47,976 nt of DNA. Source: an uncultured Clostridia bacterium (GTDB lineage Bacteria > Bacillota > Clostridia > Oscillospirales > Acutalibacteraceae). Position numbers and translations under genes: made by a program. Each line of letters opens with the position of its first letter. Within the stretch, counting starts at the first letter, position 1. The notes beneath the pieces were generated by a model. That model ran no database searches and was not told the origin of the DNA. It worked only from the letters and a program-made list of their open reading frames with translations. The stretch covers positions 1 to 47,976 of the forward strand of contig CANBJR010000016.1 in NCBI GenBank assembly GCA_947369085.1. The letters are read 5' to 3'. Shown here in pieces: positions 16,430 to 26,800 of the stretch.

Positions 16430-17872
16430 TTACACGCCGTAAACATTTAAAAGTATATTTTTAATTTCGTAAAGCTTCTTTGACAAATCCACATAATAGG
16501 TATGCGGATTTTCAAACCTCTTGACCTCGTCCCACAACAAATCAATCTGTTCCTTGCAATATTCTGCAATCTTCTGAATTGACGGCGACTCATAAACACA
16601 TTCGCCGTTTTTGAAAATCGGTACAAGCAGTTCTCTTGCCGTAAAGTCGGCAAGAGTTTTTGTTTTCCACGTTGCGTTGGAATCAAAAATCGTGTGGGGA
16701 TTTGAGCTGTCAACAACCTCATCATAAACACAAAGCTCATCTGCAAGCGCCTTGCCGCTCTCGTTATCAAAGTAGCGGTAAACCTTTTTGAAATGCGGAT
16801 TTGTAATCTTGGCCGTATTCTCGCTGACCTTGATTTTGGGCACAATCTCACCACCCTCGTTTTCAACGGCAACCAGCTTATACACTCCGCCGAACACAGG
16901 TGAGCTTGAGGATGTAATCAGCCTTTCCCCCACTCCGAACGTGTCAATCTCTGCACCCTGCATCATAAGGTCGCGAATCAGGTACTCATCAAGTGCATTT
17001 GAGGCGGTTATTTTGCAGTTCATAAGTCCTGCCTCATCCAGCATTTTTCTGGCTTTCTTTGAAAGATAAGAAATATCTCCCGAATCAAGCCTTATGGCGC
17101 ACTCTGTTTTCCCCTGCGGCAAAAGCACCTCTTTGAACACCTTAATCGCATTCGGTACGCCGCTTTTAAGAGTATTGTAGGTATCAACAAGAAGCGTAGG
17201 ATTATCGGGATAAAGCTCACAGAAAGCCTTAAAAGCATCATACTCGCTGTCGAACATCTGAATCCACGAATGAGCCATAGTTCCACCCGCAGGGACACCG
17301 TACAGCTTGTCTGTCAGCGTACAGGCTGTTCCGACGCACCCTCCGATATATGCCGCTCTTGCGCCATCAACCGCACCGTTTGTGCCCTGCGCACGCCTTG
17401 AACCAAACTCAATTACAGCTCTGCCCTGCGCCGCACGTACAATTCTGTTAGCCTTTGTCGCAATAAGCGTCTGATGGTTTAGTGTGAGCAGTACAAAAGT
17501 TTCGATAAGCTGAGCCTCAATCGCAGGAGCTTTCACAGTCATAATCGGCTCATTCGGAAAAACAGGAGTTCCCTCGGGAACAGCATAAATGTCACCGCTG
17601 AATCTGAAATTTCTCAGATACGAAAGGAAGTCCCCGTCAAAAATCCCTTTGCCTTGCAGATACTCAATATCACTCTCATTAAAATGAAGATTCTTTATAT
17701 AGTCAACAACCTGCTCCAGACCTGCGGCAATAGCAAATCCTCCGTTGTCAGGCACCTTGCGAAAAAACACATCAAAGTATACATTCTGTTTGTAAAATCC
17801 GTTTTTGAAATAGCCGTTTGACATTGTAAACTCATAAAAGTCGCACAGCAAAGCCATATTTTTATTTTCCAT
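16430..17872 (-). CDS. pncB: Nicotinate phosphoribosyltransferase
   Basis: Makes nicotinate mononucleotide from nicotinate and PRPP, the committing step of the Preiss-Handler NAD salvage route, in the cytoplasm. The 480 residues match the long bacterial NAPRTase type. Visible signatures are LLCDFYEFTMSNGYF at the N-terminus, EFGSRRAQGTNGAVDGARA (about residue 155), GGTMAHSWIQMF (about 196, the autophosphorylated histidine region), IRLDSGDISYLSKKAR (about 262) and FGVGERLITS. GGAGGT precedes the ATG. It is divergent from a zinc-ribbon ORF and the nicotinamidase pncA, which supplies its substrate. Confidence 0.96.
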   Translation of the reverse strand: MENKNMALLCDFYEFTMSNGYFKNGFYKQNVYFDVFFRKVPDNGGFAIAAGLEQVVDYIKNLHFNESDIEYLQGKGIFDGDFLSYLRNFRFSGDIYAVPEGTPVFPNEPIMTVKAPAIEAQLIETFVLLTLNHQTLIATKANRIVRAAQGRAVIEFGSRRAQGTNGAVDGARAAYIGGCVGTACTLTDKLYGVPAGGTMAHSWIQMFDSEYDAFKAFCELYPDNPTLLVDTYNTLKSGVPNAIKVFKEVLLPQGKTECAIRLDSGDISYLSKKARKMLDEAGLMNCKITASNALDEYLIRDLMMQGAEIDTFGVGERLITSSSSPVFGGVYKLVAVENEGGEIVPKIKVSENTAKITNPHFKKVYRYFDNESGKALADELCVYDEVVDSSNPHTIFDSNATWKTKTLADFTARELLVPIFKNGECVYESPSIQKIAEYCKEQIDLLWDEVKRFENPHTYYVDLSKKLYEIKNILLNVYGV

Positions 17873-17974
17873 ACGCTGACCTCCGAAATTTTATTTTATA
17901 CAGACCGATCGCATCCAATAATAAACCGCTTTTTATAGTTTATCCCTTTTTATAAGTTTTGTAAAGAAAAAATA

Positions 17975-18004
17975 TTTACACGAGCGGTGTTTGCGTAGTA
18001 TAAT
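17975..18004 (+). promoter_or_regulatory. Promoter of the zinc-ribbon ORF and pncA
   Basis: TTTACA at 17975-17980, 18-nt spacer, perfect TATAAT at 17999-18004, with a leader of about 20 nt. No convincing regulator site was seen. Confidence 0.75.
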
Positions 18005-18031
18005 AATAGAAACTATAAAAGAGGTGTTTTT

Positions 18032-18196
18032 ATGAGCAACAGCAAATTAAAATTCTGTCCATTCTGCGAAAGCCCTATACTTTTAATTCAGGACGACAAA
18101 AACAACGGAGAACCGTATTTTGAATGTTCAACCTGCGGATTGAGATTCAAGGTTGAGGGATTTGATGAAAAACCTGTTGAAATAAAGGAAAACTGA
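18032..18196 (+). CDS. Small zinc-ribbon protein
   Basis: A 54-residue protein, MSNSKLKFCPFCESPI..., with two CxxC knuckles (FCPFCE at about residue 9 and CSTCGLRF near 34) forming a single zinc ribbon, then an acidic tail. GAGGTG precedes the ATG. Its TGA ends one base before the pncA ATG, so the two are co-translated. Such ORFs often accompany larger enzymes as accessory or nucleic-acid-binding proteins, but no function can be read here. Confidence 0.8.
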   Translation: MSNSKLKFCPFCESPILLIQDDKNNGEPYFECSTCGLRFKVEGFDEKPVEIKEN

Positions 18197-18197
18197 T

Positions 18198-18719
18198 ATG
18201 AAAAAATGTCTGATTGTAGTTGATTACCAGAACGATTTTGTCACAGGCTCACTTGGTTTTAAAAAGGCTGAACAGCTTGATGACAGAATCGCAGAAAAAA
18301 TAGAAAAATACCGCAGCGAAAATTGGGAAATTGTCTTTACGTTTGACACGCACGAGGAAAATTACCTTAATACAAACGAGGGCAGAAATCTGCCTGTTGC
18401 GCATTGCATTAAAGGTACAGACGGTCATAAGCTGTACGGCAAAACTGCAAACATGCTTAAACAAAGCGACAAGTGTTTTTATAAGCCAAGCTTTGGCTCA
18501 GCAGAGCTTTTTGAATACCTGAAGGCTGAAAAATTCGATATAGTCGAGCTTTGCGGAGTAGTGACAAACATCTGCGTAATTTCAAATGCCGTTCTAGCCA
18601 AAACCGCACTCCCTGAAGCGGAGGTTTCGGTTGACTCTGCCTGCGTTGCGTCAAATGATGATAGTTTAAACAAATCTGCCCTTGACGTAATGCAGAGCCT
18701 GCAAATCAATGTTTTTTAA
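18198..18719 (+). CDS. pncA: Nicotinamidase / isochorismatase-family hydrolase
   Basis: Hydrolyses nicotinamide to nicotinate, feeding PncB. The 173 residues carry the catalytic triad of the family: Asp in VVDYQNDFV (about residue 9-12), Lys in FYKPSFGS (about 96), and Cys in GVVTNICVISNAV (about 125). Metal ligands appear in FDTHEENY and the His of PVAHCIKG. The cis-peptide region before Cys is normal. It begins one base after the zinc-ribbon stop. Pairing with divergent pncB supports the nicotinamidase assignment over other isochorismatase-like activities. Confidence 0.9.
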   Translation: MKKCLIVVDYQNDFVTGSLGFKKAEQLDDRIAEKIEKYRSENWEIVFTFDTHEENYLNTNEGRNLPVAHCIKGTDGHKLYGKTANMLKQSDKCFYKPSFGSAELFEYLKAEKFDIVELCGVVTNICVISNAVLAKTALPEAEVSVDSACVASNDDSLNKSALDVMQSLQINVF

Positions 18720-18737
18720 CAATTTTTATTTCAGCTA

Positions 18738-18766
18738 TTGACAAATTATCGCTTTAATGGTAGAAT
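18738..18766 (+). promoter_or_regulatory. tRNA-Trp promoter
   Basis: TTGACA at 18738-18743, 17-nt spacer, TAGAAT at 18761-18766, 65 nt before the mature tRNA. Confidence 0.75.
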
Positions 18767-18831
18767 AATTCTTGCGTTGAATTTTGCGTAGCAAATTACA
18801 TTTCAAACAAAATTTCAACAAGTGAATATAC

Positions 18832-18907
18832 AGGGGTATAGCTCAGTTGGTAGAGCAGCGGTCTCCAAAACCGCGTGCCGAGGGTTCGAGTCCTTCTGCC
18901 CCTGCCA
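18832..18907 (+). tRNA. tRNA-Trp (anticodon CCA)
   Basis: A complete 76-nt cloverleaf: acceptor AGGGGTA / TGCCCCT, D arm GCTCAGTTGGTAGAGC, anticodon loop CTCCAAA with CCA, T arm AGGGTTCGAGTCCTT, discriminator G and encoded CCA end. Its 3' half is the attachment site for the integrated elements to the right, and the gene is kept intact by the element's copy. Confidence 0.97.
18863..18907. repeat. attL: 45-bp 3' half of tRNA-Trp
   Basis: From the anticodon loop (CTCCAAAACC...) to the terminal CCA, identical to 39887-39931 apart from G18888 versus A39912. A tyrosine integrase gene lies right beside each copy, as expected for tRNA-targeting integration. Confidence 0.92.
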
Positions 18908-18918
18908 CACACAAGTCT

Positions 18919-18962
18919 CTGAAATCCTTTATTTATAAGGGTTTCAGGGATTTTTCTTTTTT
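18919..18962 (+). terminator. Terminator after tRNA-Trp
   Basis: CTGAAATCC / GGGTTTCAG stem followed by GGATTTTTCTTTTTT. A different hairpin with the same GAGGATTTTTCTTTTT tail lies at the same place after the second att copy. Confidence 0.85.
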
Positions 18963-18974
18963 CAGAAACAGATA

Positions 18975-19020
18975 TCATCTACACTTTTTAAGCGTTTCAT
19001 CTACAGTTATCTAACACTTT
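18975..19020. repeat. Left arm-type integrase sites of element 1
   Basis: ATCTACACTTTT at 18977-18988, followed by variant copies ATCTACAGTT and ATCTAACACTTT up to 19020. The same ATCTACACTTTT core occurs twice near the right end at 39732-39754, which fits lambda-type integrase arm binding. Confidence 0.65.
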
Positions 19021-20185
19021 GTTTTTGAAATTCAGCCTCAAGAGCATTTGCAATATCCATTTTCGAGCGTTTTTCAGCGTGAGCATAGAAATTTAATGTT
19101 GTTGCTGAACTGCTATGACCAAGCCAATCCGCAACTTGCACAACAGAGAATCCCATATCTAATAAGTTACTTGCTGCGCTATGCCTTAAATCGTGCAATC
19201 TAATTTGCGGCAAATTACTTTTACTGATAACGTTCTTAAAAGTTCTTGTGAGGTAATTTGGAGATATTACATTCCCATTTTGCCAAGTACACACATAATC
19301 ATTTTGCACATAATAGCTGCCCATTAACTGTTTTCTTTCGTCCTGAAGGCTTTTTGTTTTAATTAAAGAGTTATAAACTTCATTTGTCATTGGCAATGTT
19401 CTGTAACTGCTTTCAGTCTTTGGTGTATCTGTATAATTTCCACCTGTGCCTTGTTGCAATGTTTCGGCTATGGTTATTGATTTATTTTCAAAATCTATAT
19501 TATGCCATTTCAAACCTAATACTTCACTTCTGCGTAAGCCATATATGGAACACAAAAACACTGGTAATTCAATTACCGAACCTTTAAATAAAGTAAGCAA
19601 TTCAGTTAATTGTTTCTGATTGAGAAATTCACCCTTGAATTTTTCAGCTTTTGGCGTTTTTGCACTTGCAGCAGGATTAGCCATTAACAAACCTTTTCTG
19701 ACTGCATCAGATAATGCTTTGCTGATGTTTTGGTGATGGTGTTTAATGGTAGTAGCAGAGAGTGCCTCACCAGATTTGATTTTGCTATTTGCCTGCAATT
19801 TAGATTTGTAATACTCCTCTAAATCAAATGGTGTTAATTCTTGCAACTGAATTTTATTTTGCTTGAAATATGGTATTACGTGGTTAGTCATATTACCATA
19901 ATAAGAACGATATGTATTCGCTTTTACCTCAGATTGAATATCTTGTAGCCACTGACTAAAATAATCTGCAACAGTTAACTTTGAATACGGAATATTCATT
20001 TTGTTGTAATCGGCTAAATAATCTGCTAACAGTTTTTCGGCTCTGCGCTTATTACCTTTTTCAGGTAGTTTTGTATCAATCCATTTTGGCTTTCGCTTTC
20101 CGTTCTCATCATAGAGATTGACAACTACCCACCATTTACCGTTTTTGATTTGAATGCTGCCTGTTATATTTCGCTTTTTCTTCAA
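19007..20185 (-). CDS. int: Tyrosine recombinase (Tn916/phage-type integrase) of element 1
   Basis: Integrates and, with the excisionase, excises element 1. The 392 residues have an N-terminal AP2-like arm-binding domain (SIQIKNGKWWVVVNLYDENG), a SAM-like core-binding domain (about 65-170), and the catalytic domain with Arg in YGLRRSEVLGLKW, Lys in DTPKTESSYRTLP, HxxR in RLHDLRHSAASNLL, His in WLGHSSSATT and Tyr in NFYAHAEK. The start is TTG at 20185, nine bases after AAGGAG. It resembles the integrase of element 2 (40080-41255) along its whole length; both use the same tRNA. Confidence 0.95.
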   Translation of the reverse strand: MKKKRNITGSIQIKNGKWWVVVNLYDENGKRKPKWIDTKLPEKGNKRRAEKLLADYLADYNKMNIPYSKLTVADYFSQWLQDIQSEVKANTYRSYYGNMTNHVIPYFKQNKIQLQELTPFDLEEYYKSKLQANSKIKSGEALSATTIKHHHQNISKALSDAVRKGLLMANPAASAKTPKAEKFKGEFLNQKQLTELLTLFKGSVIELPVFLCSIYGLRRSEVLGLKWHNIDFENKSITIAETLQQGTGGNYTDTPKTESSYRTLPMTNEVYNSLIKTKSLQDERKQLMGSYYVQNDYVCTWQNGNVISPNYLTRTFKNVISKSNLPQIRLHDLRHSAASNLLDMGFSVVQVADWLGHSSSATTLNFYAHAEKRSKMDIANALEAEFQKQSVR

Positions 20186-20266
20186 AATTTTCCACTCCTT
20201 TCCTAACAGCCAGCTATATCCACATTTATTATAGCAGATTTAGCCGACATAATAAACACTGTTTCT

Positions 20267-20461
20267 TTAACATTCGTTGGCAGCGGTCAAATATTTAATT
20301 ACATTAACTTTTGGTATTATGTATTTCTTACCGATTTTAATTGTATCAATAAGTTTTTCGTTCAGAATTTTATATACTGCATTTCTGCCTATGTGCAACA
20401 TTTTCTGTAAATCTCCCGGTGTCAATACATCCGGATATTCTCTAAACATTTCATTTGTCAT
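20267..20461 (-). CDS. xis: Excisionase-like HTH protein of element 1
   Basis: A 64-residue protein with a MerR/HTH_17-type winged helix: DVLTPGDLQKMLHIGRNAVY, then KIGKKYIIPKVNVIKYL. This is the usual fold of small recombination directionality factors beside Tn916-type integrases, and its position directly upstream of int supports that job. It may also bend DNA at the arm sites. A very similar protein sits before the second integrase. Confidence 0.8.
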   Translation of the reverse strand: MTNEMFREYPDVLTPGDLQKMLHIGRNAVYKILNEKLIDTIKIGKKYIIPKVNVIKYLTAANEC

Positions 20462-20529
20462 ATTCTATTCTCCCTTCTGATTAAAGGAAGCCGCCCTACT
20501 ATAAAAGTAAGACAGCTTCTTTTGAATTT

Positions 20530-20772
20530 TTATTTTTGTTTTCTAATACGCTGTAATTGCGTTTCCATTTCTTTCTCATATTTGGATTTAATCTCATTAA
20601 CACCTTTTACAGCATCTAAATATTTTTGTTTTAAGTCTTTAACTTCTGAAATTAGCTTTCGATATTCTTGTATTGTTTCATCAAGCTGTTTTTCTTTTGT
20701 ATCAAGAATATTTTCGCGTTCACGCAATAAAATCTCTGTTTTATTTATATTTTTAGTTTTCTTCTTATTCAA
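20530..20772 (-). CDS. Small coiled-coil protein of unknown function
   Basis: Eighty residues, strongly charged, with heptad character throughout (ILLRERENILDTKEKQLDET; EVKDLKQKYLDAVKGVNEIK). No signal peptide or membrane segment. It lies between hairpins at about 20488-20521 and 20797-20823, downstream of the tape-measure gene. GGAGG-like sequence precedes the start. It could be a small structural partner of the tape-measure protein, but nothing in the sequence proves it. Confidence 0.65.
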   Translation of the reverse strand: MNKKKTKNINKTEILLRERENILDTKEKQLDETIQEYRKLISEVKDLKQKYLDAVKGVNEIKSKYEKEMETQLQRIRKQK

Positions 20773-20796
20773 ATTTAATTCCTCCGATTATAAAAT

Positions 20797-20823
20797 TGGA
20801 GAGATGAAATGTTCACCTCTCCA
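20797..20823 (-). terminator. Terminator after the tape-measure gene
   Basis: TGGAGAG / CTCTCCA stem extended by TGAA/TTCA, 10 nt after the tape-measure stop, followed on the minus strand by ATTTTATAATC. Confidence 0.7.
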
Positions 20824-20832
20824 TAATATTTT

Positions 20833-23800
20833 TTAATTCCAACGAACGTGATATTTATCAAGAGGACTACCACCGCCTAATCTATCAATTGTCATTTTCA
20901 TTATCATTTCTTCAAATTTTTTATCTCTCTGAATTTTTCGCATTAAATCATTATAATCATCCACGTGGTCAATAGGGATATTTATATCCCCAAATGATAT
21001 ATTTTGAGTTAATGACGGATTACTTAAATCAGATACTCTATTTTTAACATCTGTAATTCCAGTAATTTCAGGTATATACTTTTTATATGATTCACCAAAA
21101 TTCGGTGCACTACTCATAGTTAATGGTTGTGAAGCCATAGCACGCAAAGCATCTCTTAATCCAATAAAGTTATCTGTATCTTTTGAATTAAGAACCAATT
21201 CAGGTTTTCCAGGAGTACCATCAAGTTGTGCCAATCCAGTATAATCTACAAGTCCACCCGTCTTATATGCTTTAACATCGCCTTTCTTAAACCAACCAGT
21301 AACACCACTGGATAACTTATGATAACGAACTTTCCAATAACTGTTATTTTCACCGAGTACAGTGTAAATCGGGTCACTTGCAAAATATTGATTTTGCTTT
21401 CCACCGCCATAAGAGTCAGAGTAAATCTTTGCACCTTCAGCATTTATCTTACCACCAACGGTTACTTTCTTTTCCGTTGGTTTTGATGGCTTGGGTGTTG
21501 TTGTCGGTTTTGGAGTAGAAGCAGGTTTAGATGGTGTGGTAGTAGTTGTTGTGTTCTTAAATGTTTCCGCTGCCTTTTTATCGCTTGCGCTAACCATAGA
21601 AGCAACGGCAACTGAAATTGAATTAAGAACTGCATTGACAGCAGTGAATTGTAAATCAAATTTATCACCATATTTAGTAATTACACCATCAAGTGCATTA
21701 GTAGAACCATCCCAAATTTTTTGCATATTATCAGACATAGTATAACCAACACTATCAGCAGTCGTAATGAGCGTATCATTTATACTATCAGCATTCAAAT
21801 TGATTTGGTCAATCATATCGCTGATTAAGGCATCTACATCATCTAAACGCTGATTTAATATATCCTCATATTCTGTGTAAAGCTCATCAAGCAACTTTTT
21901 CTGGTCAGTAATAAACTGGTCATACTCTGTCTTTGCTAAGTCCTCTTGGGCTTTAGAAAGGTCAACTTCTAACTTTTGAATAGTTGCTCTTGTTTCTTCT
22001 GAATTGTCACCTTTATATGCAGATAATTGTTTCTGCAATGAGGCAATTTCATCGGCTTTTTCAGACACTTTATTTTGATAATCATACAAATCCTTTGCAC
22101 TATCCAAAGCATCTGTGTATGTGTCTATCAATTCTTTAAGAGAATCAAGTTCACGGTTAATACCTTCCTCAACCATATCAACAATGGCTTGTTTTTCGTC
22201 CTCTGCCGCTTTGATTGCATCTTGTTGTAATCCAAGAAGTTCTTCTCTACGAGCAATCAACTCAGTATTATATGGGTCTTTTGCAATTTGTTTATTGATG
22301 TCAAGAATTTCTTGCGCATACTGGTCGGCTTGTGCCATATACACATTATAATTCTGACCGTGTAAACCCATTGTAGCCATACCGTCATCGTTAAGTTGAC
22401 CCTTATCTGTGTAAAGTTCTTTACTGCTCATAAGGTCAATTAAGAAGTCAGCCTCTTGGGTGATTTGCTCAATTCGTTCTTGGATATAATCAAACCGTTC
22501 CCATTCAATTTCACGCATAGTCTTTGCAAATTCAGCAAGATTAACTTCTGATTCTGCAATGGCTTCTTTAACACCATTTATTTCATTTTGCATTGAGTAC
22601 CACGCCTCTGAATACTTTTCGATTTCTCCAGAGTTCATAGCAGTAGAAAACTGTTTTTCAAGGTCGGCAAGTTCCTTTTTTCTTATTGAAATGTTCTTTT
22701 TTTCAACATTTTGCATTGCTGCATAATATTTGGTGCTTGCCATATAACCTTTAGCATCAAGTAAATCAATACCTGTTTCATAGGTGTTAGTTAAATGCTC
22801 ATAAAGGCTTAACTGATTTTCATAGTCATCTTTGACATTATTGAAATTATCTTCATATAATGAAGCTAATTCTTCGTGCAAATCTGCGATAGCATCTTTA
22901 CATTTAATGCTTTTCTCATACCATTTTTGATAATCATCAATCAGTTTTTGAGTATCTTCATCATACTCGTTAATGTCAATAGTTCCTTCTCGAATCTTTT
23001 TAGCAAGAGAAGATGATAAACCAACATTATTGGCTTCTCGTAAATAACGGTCTGCCGCTTTTTGCTGAAGGTTTATTTCCTCGTTGATTTTACCAATCTC
23101 ACTATTTGTTGCTGAAAGTCTTACAGATAACTTCTTAAATGTGCTTTCAGCTTTCTTTGAAAGATTGTCTATTGCTCTTTGAATACGGTCTAATGCAATT
23201 TCAATCCAGTCAAAAACTTCTGGTTCTTTTTCATCTTTTGATTTATCAGAAGATGAACTTTTTGAAGATGATTTAGATTTTCCGTAGTTGCTTGTTGAAT
23301 TACCACCTGATTTTGTACTTGTTTGAGTATTGTTGCGTTTGATACCACCCGTAACCATAGCAGTACCATTAACAAGTGCAGAGGCTCTACCGGCAACATA
23401 GCCATTTGCCAATAAAGATTCCGTTTGATTATGATTAAATACAATAGAGCCTTTTGGAATATCGACAAATTCTGCTCCAGTATCTCCAACTGTGTACCAT
23501 CTTCCGGTATGTGGGTCAACAACAATTTCTCGACCAAGTTCGCCAACAAGAGTATTTCCACCTTGTTTAGCACCCCAATTACCACCTGCCATAGCAGTAC
23601 CGGTAACATTTGCTGTTCCATTTACTCCAACAGAACCCTCTGTTTTAATATGATATGTAACCGTTCTTGATAAGTTAGATGGATTATATTGGTCAACTTC
23701 TGTTGAAATCTTATGATATGTTACTGTTGCAGTTTTACTATCATCTTGCTTTTTGTAAGTATCAACGGCAGTTGAATCGACATCATAAGTTACTTTTGCG

Positions 23801-26800
23801 GTTTTATTATCTGCCGTCCAACCAATAATTGCACTATCATCTATTCCAATCTTAACTAATTGTTCACCAGTAATATTATTTATACTCGTTTTAAGATTTT
23901 CAACAGATGAAGTATCAAGGCTTAATTCTGCTGCGATTTTAGGGTCAATATTTTTAATGTCTGTTGCAAGAGTATTAACCTTACTTTGTGCATCGGAAGT
24001 ATCAACTCCAAGTTTTTGCTTTAACTCTAAATCGTTACAAGCTCTCTTGAATTCTTGAATTTGCTCTATTGCTTCGGCATTCTTTTCACTAATTGCCGAA
24101 GTATCAACCGACATTACAATCGGAGCAGAAAGATTTTGCTGTTGAGCAACACAATATTCAATAATTTGATTTGCATACTCAACTTCGGAAGCATCTACTT
24201 TTGCTTTCCCTTTAACATTCTGCATTTCTTTAATTGTGGCTTCTAATGTTGAAATCTTATCATCAGTACCCTCAATTTCAGAAACATCAAGTTTGATAGC
24301 TAAATCTTCATTGCCTTTAATTTTGCGCAACGCTTCTGCTGATTCGTTTGCGGCAACACCTAAATCTCCAATGGTTTTTACAGCTTCATCAGCCCAAGAA
24401 AATTCACCGCCGAATTCTTCCATTTCCCCGAACATAGCTTGAACAAGTGGGAGAGAAAGGTTCATTCCTTTGGCGAAATCTTCCATTGTTTTCTCGCCGG
24501 CTATTTGATAAGAGTCTGTTGATTTATCAAGAACCATTAAACCCTTATCTACTGCTTTTTGACAGAAGTTCTCTATATTTAATCCGGCACGATTACCGTC
24601 ATCATCATATGTGAACATATCATAAATGCTTTTTAAGTAAGCATTTACCTTTGCTTCATCTTCCGAATTGACGGAATCTGGTATAATTAAATTAAGAGCA
24701 GCTTTATAATCGGTTCTACCAACTCTACCGTAATATTCCGAATCAGTGTCATTTAATGTTTCATTGATACGATTTATAGCATCAAGTGTATCATCAAACA
24801 TATCTCCACTTTGAGCAGCATTTTGAGCGTTAAGCCAATTATGGTAAGCATCAGTTGCTTCTTGGAGTGAAGCATTCATTAAATCATAGGCATCGCAATT
24901 TAATTTAATAGCTCCATTTTCTTCAAGTAAAGCATCAATATTGTTTTGGATTGATTCTTCACTTTCACCTTCAGCAAAGTTTTTATCCTTAATTTTCTGG
25001 CGAAGTTTTTCTATTTGTGCAGCATTATCAAGATATGTAGATTGAGCCATTGCTTTATTTGTATTGTTAATCTCAATCTGTTCTTGTGATTTTGCTTTTA
25101 CAATTTCATTAACTTTTTCAGCATTAAGTTGCATTGTGCCGTTGGTATATTCAAGAGCAGAACGATAGTCCTCTAATTCTTCCGAATTAAAATCTTCAAT
25201 AGATAAGGATGTGCCAGTTGTTTGAGAAGATAAAATATCCTGTGCAGAAGAAATTCCAGATATAAGAGTTGTTGTGCTTTCTGCTGCTCTGGTTAAATTA
25301 CTCTCAATTTCATCAGCAGTTTGCTTTGTGTATGTGCTATAATTTTCAAGTGCATTTTGCCAATCTTCTAAATTGAATTTTGCGGTATCAGTTTTGCAAG
25401 AAATATCATAAACAATTTCTTTATCTTCATCAGATAAATTATCAAACCAATCGTTGAAATCGTTAAGTCTTTGTTCGGTAATACTCCAACTTGAATCTTG
25501 AACCCAATCAGAATCCGCAAACGCTTTCTTAACATCCGCAATTTTCTTTTTCTGTTCTTCTAATTTAGAAAATTGGTTATAATACTCTGAATATTTTGGA
25601 ATTGTTGCTAAATAATTATCGACTTGTCCTGCAATATCATCTTCTGTTAAGTCTCCTGAACTTATTGCTTCTGATAAATTAGGGCTATTCTTAACCAAAT
25701 CAATAAGTTTATCCCTATATTCTGAATAATTATTAAGAGAATTAACATTTATTTTGGAAAGTGATTCATCATATGTAGAAGATAAAATTTCAGCTTCGGC
25801 AAGGTCTTTTGCCGTCTTTTTCATATCCTCTGCATATTGTTCATATGCTTCAACTTGTTTATTGAGTGCATTCCAAATATCACTTGATGCATAGTCTGAA
25901 TAGTTTTCTTCAATGACAGCAATCATTCTTTTTAAGTATTCTGCTTTTTCGATAGCACCATCTAACATATTCATATTTTCATCCATAGAATCCATTATGA
26001 ATGTATGAGAATTAAACATTCCACCTTTTTGAACAGAATTCTTAAAACCATTGTTTTGAAGAATATCTATTATTTCATCTTCATTACTCCACCAATCTTC
26101 ACTTACATAAGCATATCCATCAATCCATAATGCTGAATCTTGACCTATTGCTTTATCGTGAGAGTCTTTTGCAGCGTGATATGCGGTTGTTGCTTTATCA
26201 ACTGCTTTATCGGCTTCATCTTTCCTAATTTGATTAAGTTTAGCAATTTCTTCATCTAATTTGCCGTTTACTAAATCAAGATTATCTGCCTGATTGCCAA
26301 CTAAATCTGTGATTTCACTTTGTATGCTCTTAATTTCTTCTCTTGTGCCGGCATCTTGTGTATCACTTTCAGCAAGTTCTTTATATTTAGCAATAAGTTC
26401 ATCTAATGTTTGAATTTCTTCTCTTGCTGCCTGTGCTTCTTCCATTGATTTAGCTTTAAGCTCATCTGCTGCTTCGGAGGCTTCTTTTGCTGCACCAGCT
26501 AAAGCGTTAATAGCCATTGTTCCGATTGTAACACCGGCAATAATTAACAGCAATGGATTAGCCATAAGAGTTGCCCATAATCCTTTAACTGCGCTTGATA
26601 ATGTAACCGTTGATGCTGTTGCAGCACCTTCAGCGGTTGCCAATCCCATTGAAGATAATGCAGCTTCTACCTGTGCAGTTGTCATACCCTGAGAGGTTAA
26701 TATGGCTATCCTTTGTTCTGTACTTAAAGCCTCAGACGATAAAACTGCTTTTAATTGACTTTTAGAGAGATTTTCGGTCATTAGTAGCAAATCCTGAAAA

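Noticed and set aside
23190..23670. Frames inside the tape-measure gene on both strands
   Set aside because: All lie within a continuous, well-conserved-looking coding frame and lack start signals.
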